From: Anaerolineales bacterium
GTDB taxonomy: Bacteria > Chloroflexota > Anaerolineae > Anaerolineales > Villigracilaceae
Direction of reading: 5' to 3'
Assembly: GCA_020847435.1 (NCBI GenBank)
Contig: JADLBX010000051.1
Location: 1 to 59,852 of the forward strand
DNA length: 59,852 nt
The position numbers and the translations under genes were made by a program. Below the pieces are notes generated by a model. It made no database searches. It had not been told where the DNA came from and saw only the letters and a program-made list of their open reading frames with translations. This document shows, piece after piece, positions 25,105 through 33,474 of this stretch (position 1 is its first letter; each line of letters begins with the position of its first letter).

Positions 25105-27069
25105 ATGCTAACCCCCGAAAACAAACAGTCTGAGATCATGCAACGGCGCAGTGATTATCAACCGCCGCGCTCCTTGAGTCACTGGCTCATCGGGAGACCG
25201 CTATCCACTGCCGACGCGCCGCACCAAACCATCGGGAAGCGCGTGGGGCTGGCGGTCTTCGCCTCCGACGCGCTTTCTTCAAGCGCCTATGCGATTGACG
25301 AGATCCTGCTGGTCTTAATCCTGGCGGGCGCAGGAGCCTTGAGTCTGTCGCTGCCTATCGCCGTGACGATCATCATCCTGCTCACGATCCTCACGATCTC
25401 ATATCAACAAACGATTCATACCTACCCGGGCGGTGGCGGCGCGTATATCGTGGCGCGCGATAACCTCGGTGAAATTCCGGCGTTAATCGCCGGGGCATCG
25501 CTGTTGGTGGACTACATTCTGACGGTTGCGGTATCCATTTCCTCGGGGGTCGCGCAGATCACCTCAGCCTTCCCAGCCTTATATCAATTCCGGGTGGCGA
25601 TCGCGGTGGGCTTGGTCGCCATCATGATGGTCGTAAATTTGCGAGGCATCAAGGAATCGGGGCAGGCGTTCGCCATCCCAACCTATTTCTTCCTGGGCAT
25701 GACGCTTTTCACGATCGGGGTGGGACTCGTTCGTTCTCTCACCGGGACGCTTGGAGTCGTCCCACCGGGCAGTGTGGAAGTGGCACATGCAGGAGAGACG
25801 ATCCATGCCCTGACCTTGTTTTTGATCCTGCGGGCTTTTGCGGGCGGCTGTACTGCGCTCACCGGGGTAGAAGCCATCAGCAACGGCATCACGGCTTTCA
25901 AAGAGCCGCGCACGCGCAATGCCGGCGTCACGCTTACCTGGATGAGCGTCATCCTGGGCGTCAATCTGCTGGGGCTCACTTTCCTAGCCGACCAAGCCGG
26001 CGTGCTTCCCTCTCACCTCGAGACGGGCTTTTCGCAGATCGGACGCGTCATCTATGGGTCCGGAAGCCCGTTGTACCTGACCATGCTCGGCTCGACAACA
26101 TTGATTCTGATCATGGCGGCAAACACCTCATTTGCCGATTTCCCCCGGCTCGCCGCTCTTGTGGCTGGAGACGCCTTCCTGCCCCGGCAACTGCAATTCC
26201 GTGGAAGCCGGCTAGCCTACTCAAATGGAATTATCGCCCTGGCTGGCATTGCCTCCATCCTCATCGTAGTTTTTCGGGCGCAAACGAATTCCCTGATCCC
26301 GCTCTACGCCATCGGCGTTTACCTTTCTTTCACGTTGTCGCAGAGCGGCATGGTCATCCACTGGCTGCGATCGGGCCGCCTCCGCCCCGGCGAATCCTAT
26401 CAGAATCACGGACAGCCGCTTTATTTTGACCCGAAGTGGAAAATCAAAATGTTCCTGAACGGCTTGGGGGCAGTCGCGACGGCTATCGTTACACTGGTCT
26501 TTTCATTCACCAAATTCATGGAGGGTGCATGGATCGTCTTACTGCTCATCCCGTTTTTGGTAAGTTTGTTCATGGTCATTCACCGTCACTATAAAACGCT
26601 TGCAAATAGTCTCTCACTCGAAAAATTTAGCGGTTTGCCGGCGCGCCAACCGCGTCATCGCGTGATCCTGCCAATCAGCGGTATCCATCAGGGCACGCTT
26701 GAGGCATTGCGGTATGCAAAATTGTTGTCAGACGATGTGACCGCCATTCACATTTCCATGGACCCGGCGGAGGTCGAGAAAGTGCAAAAGAAGTGGAAGG
26801 TGTGGGGCGAAGGCACGCGTTTGGTGCTCCTCGATTCTCCCTTCCGCTTATTTGTGGAACCTTTGCTGGAATACATCGAGGATATTATTGACCAGCGCCA
26901 GCCGAACGAAACCATCACCGTGGTCGTCCCCCAATTTATCCCATCCAAACGCTGGCACAATGCCATGCACATGCGCACGGCAGGTATTCTGCGGCAGGAA
27001 TTGTTGTCCAAACACGGCGTCATTGTGACCGATGTGCCTTATCACGTACATGAGACAGAAATGGAGTAG
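25105..27069 (+). CDS. KimA-like potassium importer of the APC superfamily (2)
   Basis: 654 residues, paralogue of the preceding gene over its full length: FASDALSSSAYAIDEIL, HTYPGGGGAYIVARDNLG, LVDYILTVAVSISSG, ALTGVEAISNG and a C-terminal soluble domain with LLSDDVTAIHIS and FVEPLLEYIEDI. The N-terminal 35 residues are polar and differ from copy 1. The stop is 6 bases before the first RCK gene, so importer and RCK proteins are probably cotranscribed. Two copies may differ in affinity or regulation; nothing in the sequence decides this. Confidence 0.82.
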   Translation: MLTPENKQSEIMQRRSDYQPPRSLSHWLIGRPLSTADAPHQTIGKRVGLAVFASDALSSSAYAIDEILLVLILAGAGALSLSLPIAVTIIILLTILTISYQQTIHTYPGGGGAYIVARDNLGEIPALIAGASLLVDYILTVAVSISSGVAQITSAFPALYQFRVAIAVGLVAIMMVVNLRGIKESGQAFAIPTYFFLGMTLFTIGVGLVRSLTGTLGVVPPGSVEVAHAGETIHALTLFLILRAFAGGCTALTGVEAISNGITAFKEPRTRNAGVTLTWMSVILGVNLLGLTFLADQAGVLPSHLETGFSQIGRVIYGSGSPLYLTMLGSTTLILIMAANTSFADFPRLAALVAGDAFLPRQLQFRGSRLAYSNGIIALAGIASILIVVFRAQTNSLIPLYAIGVYLSFTLSQSGMVIHWLRSGRLRPGESYQNHGQPLYFDPKWKIKMFLNGLGAVATAIVTLVFSFTKFMEGAWIVLLLIPFLVSLFMVIHRHYKTLANSLSLEKFSGLPARQPRHRVILPISGIHQGTLEALRYAKLLSDDVTAIHISMDPAEVEKVQKKWKVWGEGTRLVLLDSPFRLFVEPLLEYIEDIIDQRQPNETITVVVPQFIPSKRWHNAMHMRTAGILRQELLSKHGVIVTDVPYHVHETEME

Positions 27070-27075
27070 AAAATC

Positions 27076-27738
27076 ATGAATTTCATTGTTGTGGGATGCG
27101 GCCGCGTCGGTGCGGAACTGTGTTACCACTTATTCAAAAGCGGACATCACGTGGTGGTGGTGGACAGCCGTCGCGAAGCGTTCAACCGCCTCCATTCCGA
27201 CTTCCGCGGGCGCACACTGGAAGGCGAAGGCTTGGCGGAAAGCGTGCTCGAACGCGCCGGGATTCAAGAGGCAGACGGTCTCGCCGCGGTCACAAACTCC
27301 GATACGTTGAACGCGGTGGTAGCGCACGCCGCGCGCGTTTTTTATAACGTGCCGAATGTCGTGGCGCGCAATTACGACCCGAACTTGCGCGCAGTGATCG
27401 AATCATTCGGCTTGCAGACGGTCGGCTCGACCTACTGGGGCGCGCAGCGCGTGGAAGAATTATTAATGAACCCCTCGCAAAAAGCGGTCTACTCTGCCGG
27501 TAACGGCGAGGTGGAGGTCTACGAGATCGTCATTCCAGAAACATGGCATGGGAAGACATTGGGCGACCTGTTGAGCCCGGTCAAACAATGTTATCCGGTA
27601 GCGCTGTCCAGAGCGGGACGGGCATCTTTGCCCGAAGCCGAAAGCGTTTTGCAAACCGGCGACCTGCTCAACGTGAGTTCCACCTTCGAAGGCATGGGCG
27701 CCTTGACTGCGCGCCTGAGCGGAAAGACGGAGGCATAA
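27076..27738 (+). CDS. TrkA/RCK potassium-channel regulatory protein (1)
   Basis: 220 residues. RCK_N Rossmann domain with the GCGRVGAEL glycine loop at the N-terminus, an acidic strand end (VVVVDSRR), then GVADGLAAVTNSDTLN-like ADGLAAVTNSDTLN and NVVARNYDP. The C-terminal RCK_C (TrkA_C) domain covers about residues 133-218. RCK proteins bind NAD(H) or nucleotides and gate K+ transporters; some TrkA_C domains bind c-di-AMP. It lies 6 bases after the second importer and 1 base before the second RCK gene. No TrkH or KtrB membrane subunit is present in the window. Confidence 0.9.
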   Translation: MNFIVVGCGRVGAELCYHLFKSGHHVVVVDSRREAFNRLHSDFRGRTLEGEGLAESVLERAGIQEADGLAAVTNSDTLNAVVAHAARVFYNVPNVVARNYDPNLRAVIESFGLQTVGSTYWGAQRVEELLMNPSQKAVYSAGNGEVEVYEIVIPETWHGKTLGDLLSPVKQCYPVALSRAGRASLPEAESVLQTGDLLNVSSTFEGMGALTARLSGKTEA

Positions 27739-27739
27739 C

Positions 27740-28435
27740 ATGTTTGTACTCATCGCCGGGGGCGGGCGCACGGGCACGCGTCTCGCCAGCCTGCTCGTCA
27801 ACCAGAATTACAAAGTGCGCCTGATCGAACATCGGCGCGAACTGCTCACGCACCTGCATCAAGAACTACCGACCGAAGTGATCTACGAGGGCAACGCCGT
27901 TGACCCCAGCGTGCTGGAGGCGGCGGGCATCCGCGAGGCGCATGTGCTGGCGGCAGTCACCAGCGAAGACGCAACCAACCTCGCCGCGTGCTTTCTCGCA
28001 AAAACCATGTTCGAGGCGCCGCGCACGATCGCGCGCGTGAATAACCCGGTCAACGCCTGGCTATTCAACGAGAAATTCCAGGTAGATGTGGCGCTCAATT
28101 CAGCCGACGTGCTGGCGCACCTGATCCAGGAAGAGATGTCGCTCGGCGATATGATGACCCTCTTCAAGATTCGCCGCGGGCATTATTCGGTCGTCGAAGA
28201 AAAAGTGCCGGAAGGCGCCAAGGGTATCGGCGTCGAACTCAAAGATATGGGCTTGGCGGAGCATTGCGTGATCGCGGCGATCATCCGCGATGGCATAATG
28301 ACCCTGCCGCGCGGCGACAGTACGCTACACGCGTTCGACGAAATCATCGCGGTTGCCAGTCCGGAAGGCGCAAAACGCCTCGCCGAATTGCTCGCGCACC
28401 CGGTCTATCCCGTCCGCAATGGAAAGAAGGCGTGA
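27740..28435 (+). CDS. TrkA/RCK potassium-channel regulatory protein (2)
   Basis: 231 residues with the same two-domain plan: glycine loop AGGGRTGTRL, acidic strand end (VRLIEHRR), AHVLAAVTSEDATN and ARVNNPVNAWLF, then RCK_C from about residue 137. It follows the first RCK gene directly, so the two may form a heteromeric ring. The spacing and order suggest one operon with the second KimA-like gene. Confidence 0.9.
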   Translation: MFVLIAGGGRTGTRLASLLVNQNYKVRLIEHRRELLTHLHQELPTEVIYEGNAVDPSVLEAAGIREAHVLAAVTSEDATNLAACFLAKTMFEAPRTIARVNNPVNAWLFNEKFQVDVALNSADVLAHLIQEEMSLGDMMTLFKIRRGHYSVVEEKVPEGAKGIGVELKDMGLAEHCVIAAIIRDGIMTLPRGDSTLHAFDEIIAVASPEGAKRLAELLAHPVYPVRNGKKA

Positions 28436-28533
28436 TTCATACTGCGTGAACACAGTATCATGGAAGAGAGCGGCGAAGATAGCGAGTCCGCCACACCTGC
28501 CCGATTGCGGAGAGCGCCAGAGGCATCTGCAAA

Positions 28534-28564
28534 GCGTTTGAGTTTTTTTCAAAGAACTCAACGC
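28534..28564. repeat. Hairpin in the gap before rpmH
   Basis: A stem of about ten base pairs (GCGTTTGAGTT against AACTCAACGC, one bulge) encloses a T-rich loop. It lies in a 271-base gap (28436-28706) that otherwise shows only the rpmH promoter. No cluster of DnaA boxes was recognised there. Confidence 0.45.
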
Positions 28565-28625
28565 GCTCTGTGGCTGAGAAAAGCGGGTTATCTCATCACA
28601 AGCCATTCTCGGCATTGAATCCAAA

Positions 28626-28655
28626 TTGACCGAATCGGAAGCCCTACGGTATAAT
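28626..28655 (+). promoter_or_regulatory. Promoter of the rpmH operon
   Basis: TTGACC at 28626-28631 and TATAAT at 28650-28655 are separated by 18 bases, the only near-consensus two-box promoter seen in the window. It lies about 50 bases before the rpmH start, suiting a highly expressed gene. Confidence 0.7.
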
Positions 28656-28706
28656 GTCGTGCCTGTTCGAGCAGACAGCCATTATTTTTGAAACGAGGAA
28701 AGTAGC

Positions 28707-28877
28707 ATGACCAAACGCACCTATCAACCGAAGATCCGCCGCCGTGTGCGCGTGCACGGCTTTCGTAAACGCATGGCGACCGCCGATGGCCGCGCCGTGC
28801 TCAAGCGCCGCCGCCTGCGCGGCCGCCAGCAGTTGACGAAGACCGCCAACCAACACGTGAAGAAAGTCCGCTGGTAG
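28707..28877 (+). CDS. rpmH: Ribosomal protein bL34
   Basis: 56 residues (too short for most gene finders at default cut-off), strongly basic. It starts [20 protein letters not shown] and continues through the conserved [20 protein letters not shown] block. The usual length is 44-50; a C-terminal tail of a few residues (QHVKKVRW) is extra. The ribosome-binding site is GAGGAAAG. As in many bacteria it heads the rnpA-yidD-yidC-jag operon. Confidence 0.97.
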   Translation: MTKRTYQPKIRRRVRVHGFRKRMATADGRAVLKRRRLRGRQQLTKTANQHVKKVRW

Positions 28878-28895
28878 GCGGAACCGAGCGCTCGG

Positions 28896-29249
28896 GTGCA
28901 GAGAAAGTTCCGTCTGACCCGGTCCGAAGATTTCAAGCGGGTGCGGCGATCCGGCAGGTCCTATGCCCACCCGCTTGTCGTTTTGATTGTCGAAAAGAAC
29001 GATAAGGCGAACCTGCGAGTCGGAGTGGCGGCCGGACATGCCGCCGGCGGCGCGGTGCAACGCAACCGGGCAAAACGCCTCCTGCGCGAAGCGATGCGGA
29101 GTCTGCTCCCCAACCTCGGTTCCAGCGCGGACTTGATCCTGATCGCCCGCTCGCGGCTAACCTCCGCCACCCTCGACGAAACCCGCCAAGCCCTGCTCAA
29201 CCTCCTGCAACGCGCGCAACTCTACACACCCCAAACCGATGACGACTGA
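28896..29249 (+). CDS. rnpA: Ribonuclease P protein component
   Basis: 117 residues from a GTG start 18 bases after rpmH. It is the basic protein subunit that helps RNase P RNA process tRNA 5' ends. Family marks are [18 protein letters not shown] near the N-terminus, and the RNR box in [16 protein letters not shown]. The C-terminus is acidic (TPQTDDD) and overlaps the yidD start by 11 bases. The RNase P RNA gene itself was not found. Confidence 0.96.
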   Translation: MQRKFRLTRSEDFKRVRRSGRSYAHPLVVLIVEKNDKANLRVGVAAGHAAGGAVQRNRAKRLLREAMRSLLPNLGSSADLILIARSRLTSATLDETRQALLNLLQRAQLYTPQTDDD

Positions 29250-29529
29250 ATTCCATCTGCACGATTATTCCCATGAGCCGCGTCTGCGCGACCTGCCGCG
29301 CACGCTCTGGAACGCGCCGCGCATTGCGTTGTTGTCTCTGATTCGTTTGTATCAGATGACGATCTCAAAAGGGATTCCCGAAAACACCTGCCGTTTTTAC
29401 CCCTCCTGTTCCCATTACGGCTATCAGGCGATCTATAAACACGGCGCGCTCAAAGGTTCGCTCATGGCGGTCTGGCGCGTGCTGCGTTGCAATCCATTCA
29501 ACCCCGGGGGGTACGATCCCGTTCCATAG
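29239..29529 (+). CDS. yidD: Membrane protein insertion efficiency factor YidD
   Basis: 96 residues. The family core is complete: [20 protein letters not shown], then [14 protein letters not shown] and the three conserved Cys residues, ending [18 protein letters not shown]. YidD is a small peripheral membrane protein that assists YidC. A 20-residue N-terminal extension before the core is polar. It overlaps rnpA, and a lipoprotein gene separates it from yidC. Confidence 0.95.
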   Translation: MTTEFHLHDYSHEPRLRDLPRTLWNAPRIALLSLIRLYQMTISKGIPENTCRFYPSCSHYGYQAIYKHGALKGSLMAVWRVLRCNPFNPGGYDPVP

Positions 29530-29544
29530 GAGCGTTATTTTTCA

Positions 29545-30687
29545 ATGCGAAAGAAAAAATTATTCGTAGCGATCTCACTCATCCTGCTCGTCGCGGCGCT
29601 GAGCGGATGCACCGGCGCCATTGCCTGGCCCGGGCTTTCCGCCACCGCTGAAGTGGCATATCTGGCGCATACCAACGCCGTCTACGCCATTGACATCAAA
29701 ACCCATAACGAGTTATGGAAATTTTCCGGCGCAAAAGCCGGCTTCACGCTGTTCAACACGAATCCCAGCATGTTCATTGCCGCCCCAGTGACCACCAGCG
29801 ACGGTCTGGTCGTCATCCTCGATTCCAGCAACAAACACGTGATGTATGCGGTGGATCCGAAGGATTTCAACCCCAACGACAATAATCCAGCCCCGAAGAT
29901 CGTATGGGAATTTTCGAACGCCAAAGGGCTATGGATCGCCCCGCCATTGGAAGTGGGCAACCTCCTGTTCGCGCCCAACTCGGACGGCAACGTATACGTG
30001 CTCGACCTAACCGACGGAAAATCGGGGAAGCAGGCTGTCGAAGTGATCGCAGTCTCGCAACCCGGCGGAGACGAAGCCCGCTTATGGGGGCAACCCGTCA
30101 CCGACGGCGAACGGCTCTTTGTCACCGCATTGGATAAAACCGTAACCGCCATTGACCTCGCCACATATAAAGTCCTCTGGCATGCAGACCTCGGCGGCGC
30201 AGTGCCCGGCGGGTTCGCCCTCGGCGGCGACGGCATGTTATACGTCGGCTCGCTCGCCAAACAACTCGAACGCTTCGACCCCGCGACCGGTGAACATACA
30301 CCCGTATTGGATACCAACGGCTGGATCTGGGGCACGCCGGTCGCCGACGGCGATAACCTGTATTTCGCGGATGTGGACGGTTACTTCTACTCGTACAACA
30401 CCGCCGAACAAAAATTGAATTGGGAACCGGTCCAGCCGGATTCATCCATCACCGCCAACCCGCTGGTGTTGGGCGATAAAGTTCTCGTCGCCACCGAATC
30501 GGGCAAGGTCTTCGCCTTCGATTCAACCGGCAACTTTGACGTCTGGTATACCCCCGACCAGGAAGGCAAAGCCTACACCACGCCGGTGATCGCGGGCGAC
30601 ACAGTGTTGGTCGCCTACCTCGAATCGGATTATTATCTCGTTGCCCTCGACCAGGACGGCGACAAGAAGTGGAACTTCCCGGAATAG
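29545..30687 (+). CDS. PQQ-like beta-propeller lipoprotein
   Basis: 380 residues with a lipoprotein signal: MRKKKLFVAISLILLVAALS followed by the lipobox Cys22 (LSGC). The mature part has repeated propeller blades with ALD or AID followed by Lys/Trp, for example YAIDIKTHNELWKF, YVLDLTDGKSGK, TAIDLATYKVLWHADLGG and VALDQDGDKKWNF. The family includes BamB of the outer-membrane assembly complex, although this phylum is not known for a standard LPS outer membrane. Its place inside the rpmH-rnpA-yidD-yidC-jag operon hints at a role in membrane protein insertion or folding outside the membrane; that is inference. Confidence 0.85.
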   Translation: MRKKKLFVAISLILLVAALSGCTGAIAWPGLSATAEVAYLAHTNAVYAIDIKTHNELWKFSGAKAGFTLFNTNPSMFIAAPVTTSDGLVVILDSSNKHVMYAVDPKDFNPNDNNPAPKIVWEFSNAKGLWIAPPLEVGNLLFAPNSDGNVYVLDLTDGKSGKQAVEVIAVSQPGGDEARLWGQPVTDGERLFVTALDKTVTAIDLATYKVLWHADLGGAVPGGFALGGDGMLYVGSLAKQLERFDPATGEHTPVLDTNGWIWGTPVADGDNLYFADVDGYFYSYNTAEQKLNWEPVQPDSSITANPLVLGDKVLVATESGKVFAFDSTGNFDVWYTPDQEGKAYTTPVIAGDTVLVAYLESDYYLVALDQDGDKKWNFPE

Positions 30688-30704
30688 GTAGAGAGTTTTA
30701 AAAC

Positions 30705-31586
30705 ATGAAAAACCCCACCAACCCGACCCAGGGACAGGCGCCTCAAATGCCGCAGATCAACCCGCGCGAAACGTTGAAAACTTTCGCCGTGATCGCCATC
30801 CTCGTGCTGGCATTCTCGAACTTCAGCCTGGTCGTTGACCTGGTCGTCAACCTCCTCATCTTTATCTATCAACTCGTCGGCAAGAATTTCGGCATCGCCA
30901 TCATCCTGCTCACCGTGCTGATCCGCCTCGCCACCTGGCCCCTCAACGCGCAACAGATGAAAAGCTCGAAAGCCATGCAGGAACTGCAAAACGACAAGGA
31001 ATGGCTCGGGATCCAGAAAAAATACGCAAAAGACCGCGAGAAACTCGCGCAGGAACAAATGCGGCTGTATCGCGAACGCGGCATCAACGTCTTCGGCTCG
31101 TGCCTGCCAACGATGATCCAATTCCCGATCCTCTTCGCGCTCATCCCCAGCATCACCTACGCCATCGGCTCCTACCCGTTGAGCATCCTCAAACTTTCCA
31201 AGAGCCTCGAAACCTTTGGGCTTCAAGACGTGGTCTCGCTGATCCCGTTGAACAGCAAGTTCCTCGGTATAGACATGGGCTTGCCTGAAAAGACGTTGAT
31301 CTTCGGCTTCAGCATCCCCATCCTCGCGGTGGTCGTCGGTCTGACCACCTTCATCCAGACCAAACTCACCATGCCGCCCTCCGCCAACCCCGGCGACCAA
31401 TCTGCGGCGACGACCAAAATGATGAGCATTTATATGCCGGTCATGCTGTTCTTTTTCTCGGTCAATTACGCCGCCGGGCTTTCGGTCTATTTTGTCGCCA
31501 GCAACGTGCTGAGCATCATCCAATACGCGATGATGGGCAAGGTCAACTGGCGCAACCTGCTGCCCGGCGGACAAAAACCAAAGTAG
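30705..31586 (+). CDS. yidC: YidC/Oxa1-family membrane insertase
   Basis: 293 residues, the short form without the large periplasmic domain of proteobacterial YidC. After a polar N-terminus, the first helices (AVIAILVLAFSNFSLVVDLV) lead to GKNFGIAIILLTVLIRLATW with the conserved groove Arg. A charged cytoplasmic hairpin follows (QQMKSSKAMQELQNDKEWLG), then PTMIQFPILFALIPSI and the last helices. It inserts membrane proteins with or without Sec. It lies 18 bases after the lipoprotein and 20 before jag. Confidence 0.96.
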   Translation: MKNPTNPTQGQAPQMPQINPRETLKTFAVIAILVLAFSNFSLVVDLVVNLLIFIYQLVGKNFGIAIILLTVLIRLATWPLNAQQMKSSKAMQELQNDKEWLGIQKKYAKDREKLAQEQMRLYRERGINVFGSCLPTMIQFPILFALIPSITYAIGSYPLSILKLSKSLETFGLQDVVSLIPLNSKFLGIDMGLPEKTLIFGFSIPILAVVVGLTTFIQTKLTMPPSANPGDQSAATTKMMSIYMPVMLFFFSVNYAAGLSVYFVASNVLSIIQYAMMGKVNWRNLLPGGQKPK

Positions 31587-31605
31587 AAACAAAAAGGAGG
31601 CGGGC

Positions 31606-32400
31606 ATGAATCAAAGTACAACGCTCGAGATCATTGCGCCCACCGTTGAAGAAGCCCTCGCGCAAGGGCTGGCCGAATTGAACCTCACCGCCGACCGCGT
31701 CAGCGTGGAAGTGCTGGACGCCGGCAACAAAGGCTTGTTCGGTTTTGGCAAAGCGCAAGTGCGCGTCAAACTGACCGTGATCCCCGAAGGCGGGATGCCG
31801 GTCGAAGTTGTGGAACCAGCCAAACCGGCGCGGGAAGCGAAGCCGAAAGCGGTTCCAACCCCGGTTCAGCCTGCCCCAGCCTCGTCAGCCGAATCTCACC
31901 CCCCCGACAATCTCGACCAGCCCGAACACGACGCCGTACTCGACCAAACCGAGGTCGTCGTCTCAAAATTGATTCACCTCATGCGCCTCGAAGCGCAAGT
32001 CTCCGCGCATTACGGCGAGCGCGACCGCGAAGGCCGGCGCAATATCCACGTGGATATTCGCGGCGACGACCTGAGCGTGCTGATCGGGCGTCATTCCGAA
32101 ACGTTGAACGCGTTCCAATATATTGCGTCATTGCTGGTCGGCAAAGAAGTGCAGGATTGGGTGCAACTCTCGGTGGACGTGGAGGGCTATCGCAACCGCC
32201 GCGAAAAGCAGTTGGTCCAAATGGCGCTCCGCATGGCGGAGCAGGTTGCCAAGAACGGCAAGAAGCAATCGCTTGAGCCGATGCCCTCCGGCGAGCGGCG
32301 CATCATCCACATCGCCCTGCGCGACCACCCGGATGTGAAAACCGAAAGCGCCGGCGAAGAGCCGCATCGCAAAGTGACGATCGTGCCAAAGAACGGGTAG
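31606..32400 (+). CDS. jag: Jag/KhpB RNA-binding protein
   Basis: 264 residues with a Shine-Dalgarno of the AAGGAGG type. The N-terminal Jag_N domain (about 1-52) ends GNKGLFGFGKAQVRVKL. A variable Pro/Ala-rich linker follows (about 60-105), then a KH domain (about 120-175) with the loop LIGRHSETLNAFQYIASLL. The R3H domain follows with ALRMAEQVAKNGK and PSGERRIIHIALRDHPDV. Jag/KhpB proteins bind RNA and affect cell division and envelope genes. It ends the yidC operon and is followed by a terminator. Confidence 0.95.
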   Translation: MNQSTTLEIIAPTVEEALAQGLAELNLTADRVSVEVLDAGNKGLFGFGKAQVRVKLTVIPEGGMPVEVVEPAKPAREAKPKAVPTPVQPAPASSAESHPPDNLDQPEHDAVLDQTEVVVSKLIHLMRLEAQVSAHYGERDREGRRNIHVDIRGDDLSVLIGRHSETLNAFQYIASLLVGKEVQDWVQLSVDVEGYRNRREKQLVQMALRMAEQVAKNGKKQSLEPMPSGERRIIHIALRDHPDVKTESAGEEPHRKVTIVPKNG

Positions 32401-32428
32401 TGCGTTTTACAGACTCAGCGAAAAGTTT

Positions 32429-32485
32429 CTTTCCTCTTTCTTCTTTCTTGAGCGTTTTGAAAGACGAAAGAGGAAAGATTTTTAT
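32429..32485 (+). terminator. Terminator of the rpmH-yidC-jag operon
   Basis: A 12-bp perfect stem (CTTTCCTCTTTC with GAAAGAGGAAAG) continued by an inner TCTTTC/GAAAGA stem, then ATTTTTAT. It lies 29 bases after jag and 10 bases before the -10 box of the next gene. Confidence 0.75.
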
Positions 32486-32495
32486 AGGGCGACGG

Positions 32496-32501
32496 TATAA
32501 T
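32496..32501 (+). promoter_or_regulatory. -10 box, probable leaderless start of the PfkB kinase
   Basis: TATAAT ten bases before the ATG at 32512. No ribosome-binding site lies between. Confidence 0.5.
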
Positions 32502-32511
32502 CAATTCATCT

Positions 32512-33363
32512 ATGCCCAACCTCGTTTCGCTCGAGCCGGTGGAGTATCTTGCGATCGGTCACGCGGCTCACGATCTAACCGCAAATGGTCCGCGCTTGGG
32601 CGGGACGGTCGCCTACTCGGCGTTGACTGCCCGCGCGCTGGGGTTAAAAGCGGGCATCGTCACGGCGGTCGGCAAGGAAACTCCGCTTGACGCGCTGAAT
32701 GGAATCCCTGTCGTTTCAATCGAAACGCCGAACAGCGCGATCTTTGAAAATATATATACCCGCACGGGACGCGTGCAATACTTGCGCGCGCAAGCCGCGC
32801 GGATCGGTTTCGACTTTGTTCCAGAAGCGTGGCGCAATACGGCGATCATCCATCTCGGTCCGATTGCGAATGAAATGGACGCCGTCTTGCCGGAGGATTT
32901 TTCGCCCGCGTTTCTGGGAGTCACCCCGCAAGGCTGGATGCGGACGTGGGACGCGGAGGGGCGCGTCTCGCGCGGCGAATGGGCCAACTCAGAATCTGTT
33001 CTGCAAAAAGCGAACGCGGTGGTCATCAGCCGCGAGGACGTGAACGGCGACCATGAACTTATCGAACAGATGGCGCACCAGACGCGGATGCTGGTCGTCA
33101 CCGAGGGCGCGGAAGGATGCGTCCTGCACTGGAACGGCGACCGCCGCCGCTTCCGCACGTTGGAAGTGAATGAAGTGGATGCGACCGGCGCGGGCGACAT
33201 CCTTGCCGCCGCGTTTTTTATCCGCTTGTTCAACACGCGCGACCCATGGGAAGCCGCGCGCTTCGCGACCTTGGTTGCGAGTTATTCCGTCACCCGCGTT
33301 GGTTTGAATGGCATCCCGACACTGGCAGAGATCGAAGACTGTAAAATGGAAGTGTTGCAGTAA
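32512..33363 (+). CDS. PfkB-family carbohydrate kinase
   Basis: 283 residues, the usual ribokinase-fold length. The N-terminal part contains GHAAHDLTANGPRLGGTVAY, close to the sugar-binding GG motif, and the C-terminal signature is DATGAGD (Asp223-Asp229, with Asp229 the catalytic base) followed by AAAFFIRLFNTRDPWEAARF. The substrate could be a sugar or nucleoside and cannot be told. It stands alone between jag and parA. Confidence 0.9.
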   Translation: MPNLVSLEPVEYLAIGHAAHDLTANGPRLGGTVAYSALTARALGLKAGIVTAVGKETPLDALNGIPVVSIETPNSAIFENIYTRTGRVQYLRAQAARIGFDFVPEAWRNTAIIHLGPIANEMDAVLPEDFSPAFLGVTPQGWMRTWDAEGRVSRGEWANSESVLQKANAVVISREDVNGDHELIEQMAHQTRMLVVTEGAEGCVLHWNGDRRRFRTLEVNEVDATGAGDILAAAFFIRLFNTRDPWEAARFATLVASYSVTRVGLNGIPTLAEIEDCKMEVLQ

Positions 33364-33370
33364 AACATAG

Positions 33371-33474
33371 CCACAGAGCGCGCAGAGAACTCAGGTTTTT
33401 TTTCTCAGAATCTCTGTGATCTCTGTGGCAAATAATCGTCAATCTGAAATCAAAAATCGAAAATCGTAAATCAC
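33371..33474. repeat. CACAGAG inverted repeat and AAATCG tract before parA
   Basis: Arms at 33371-33388 and 33411-33428 match at 15 of 18 bases. The element is followed by AAATCGAAAATCGTAAATC-type units up to the parA start, the same units that occur inside the glycosyltransferase genes at 12180-12220 and 15553-15612. Confidence 0.6.

Noticed and set aside
28436..28706. Possible replication origin upstream of rpmH
   Set aside because: No cluster of TTATCCACA-type boxes; only one weak partial match (TTATCTCA) and a hairpin.
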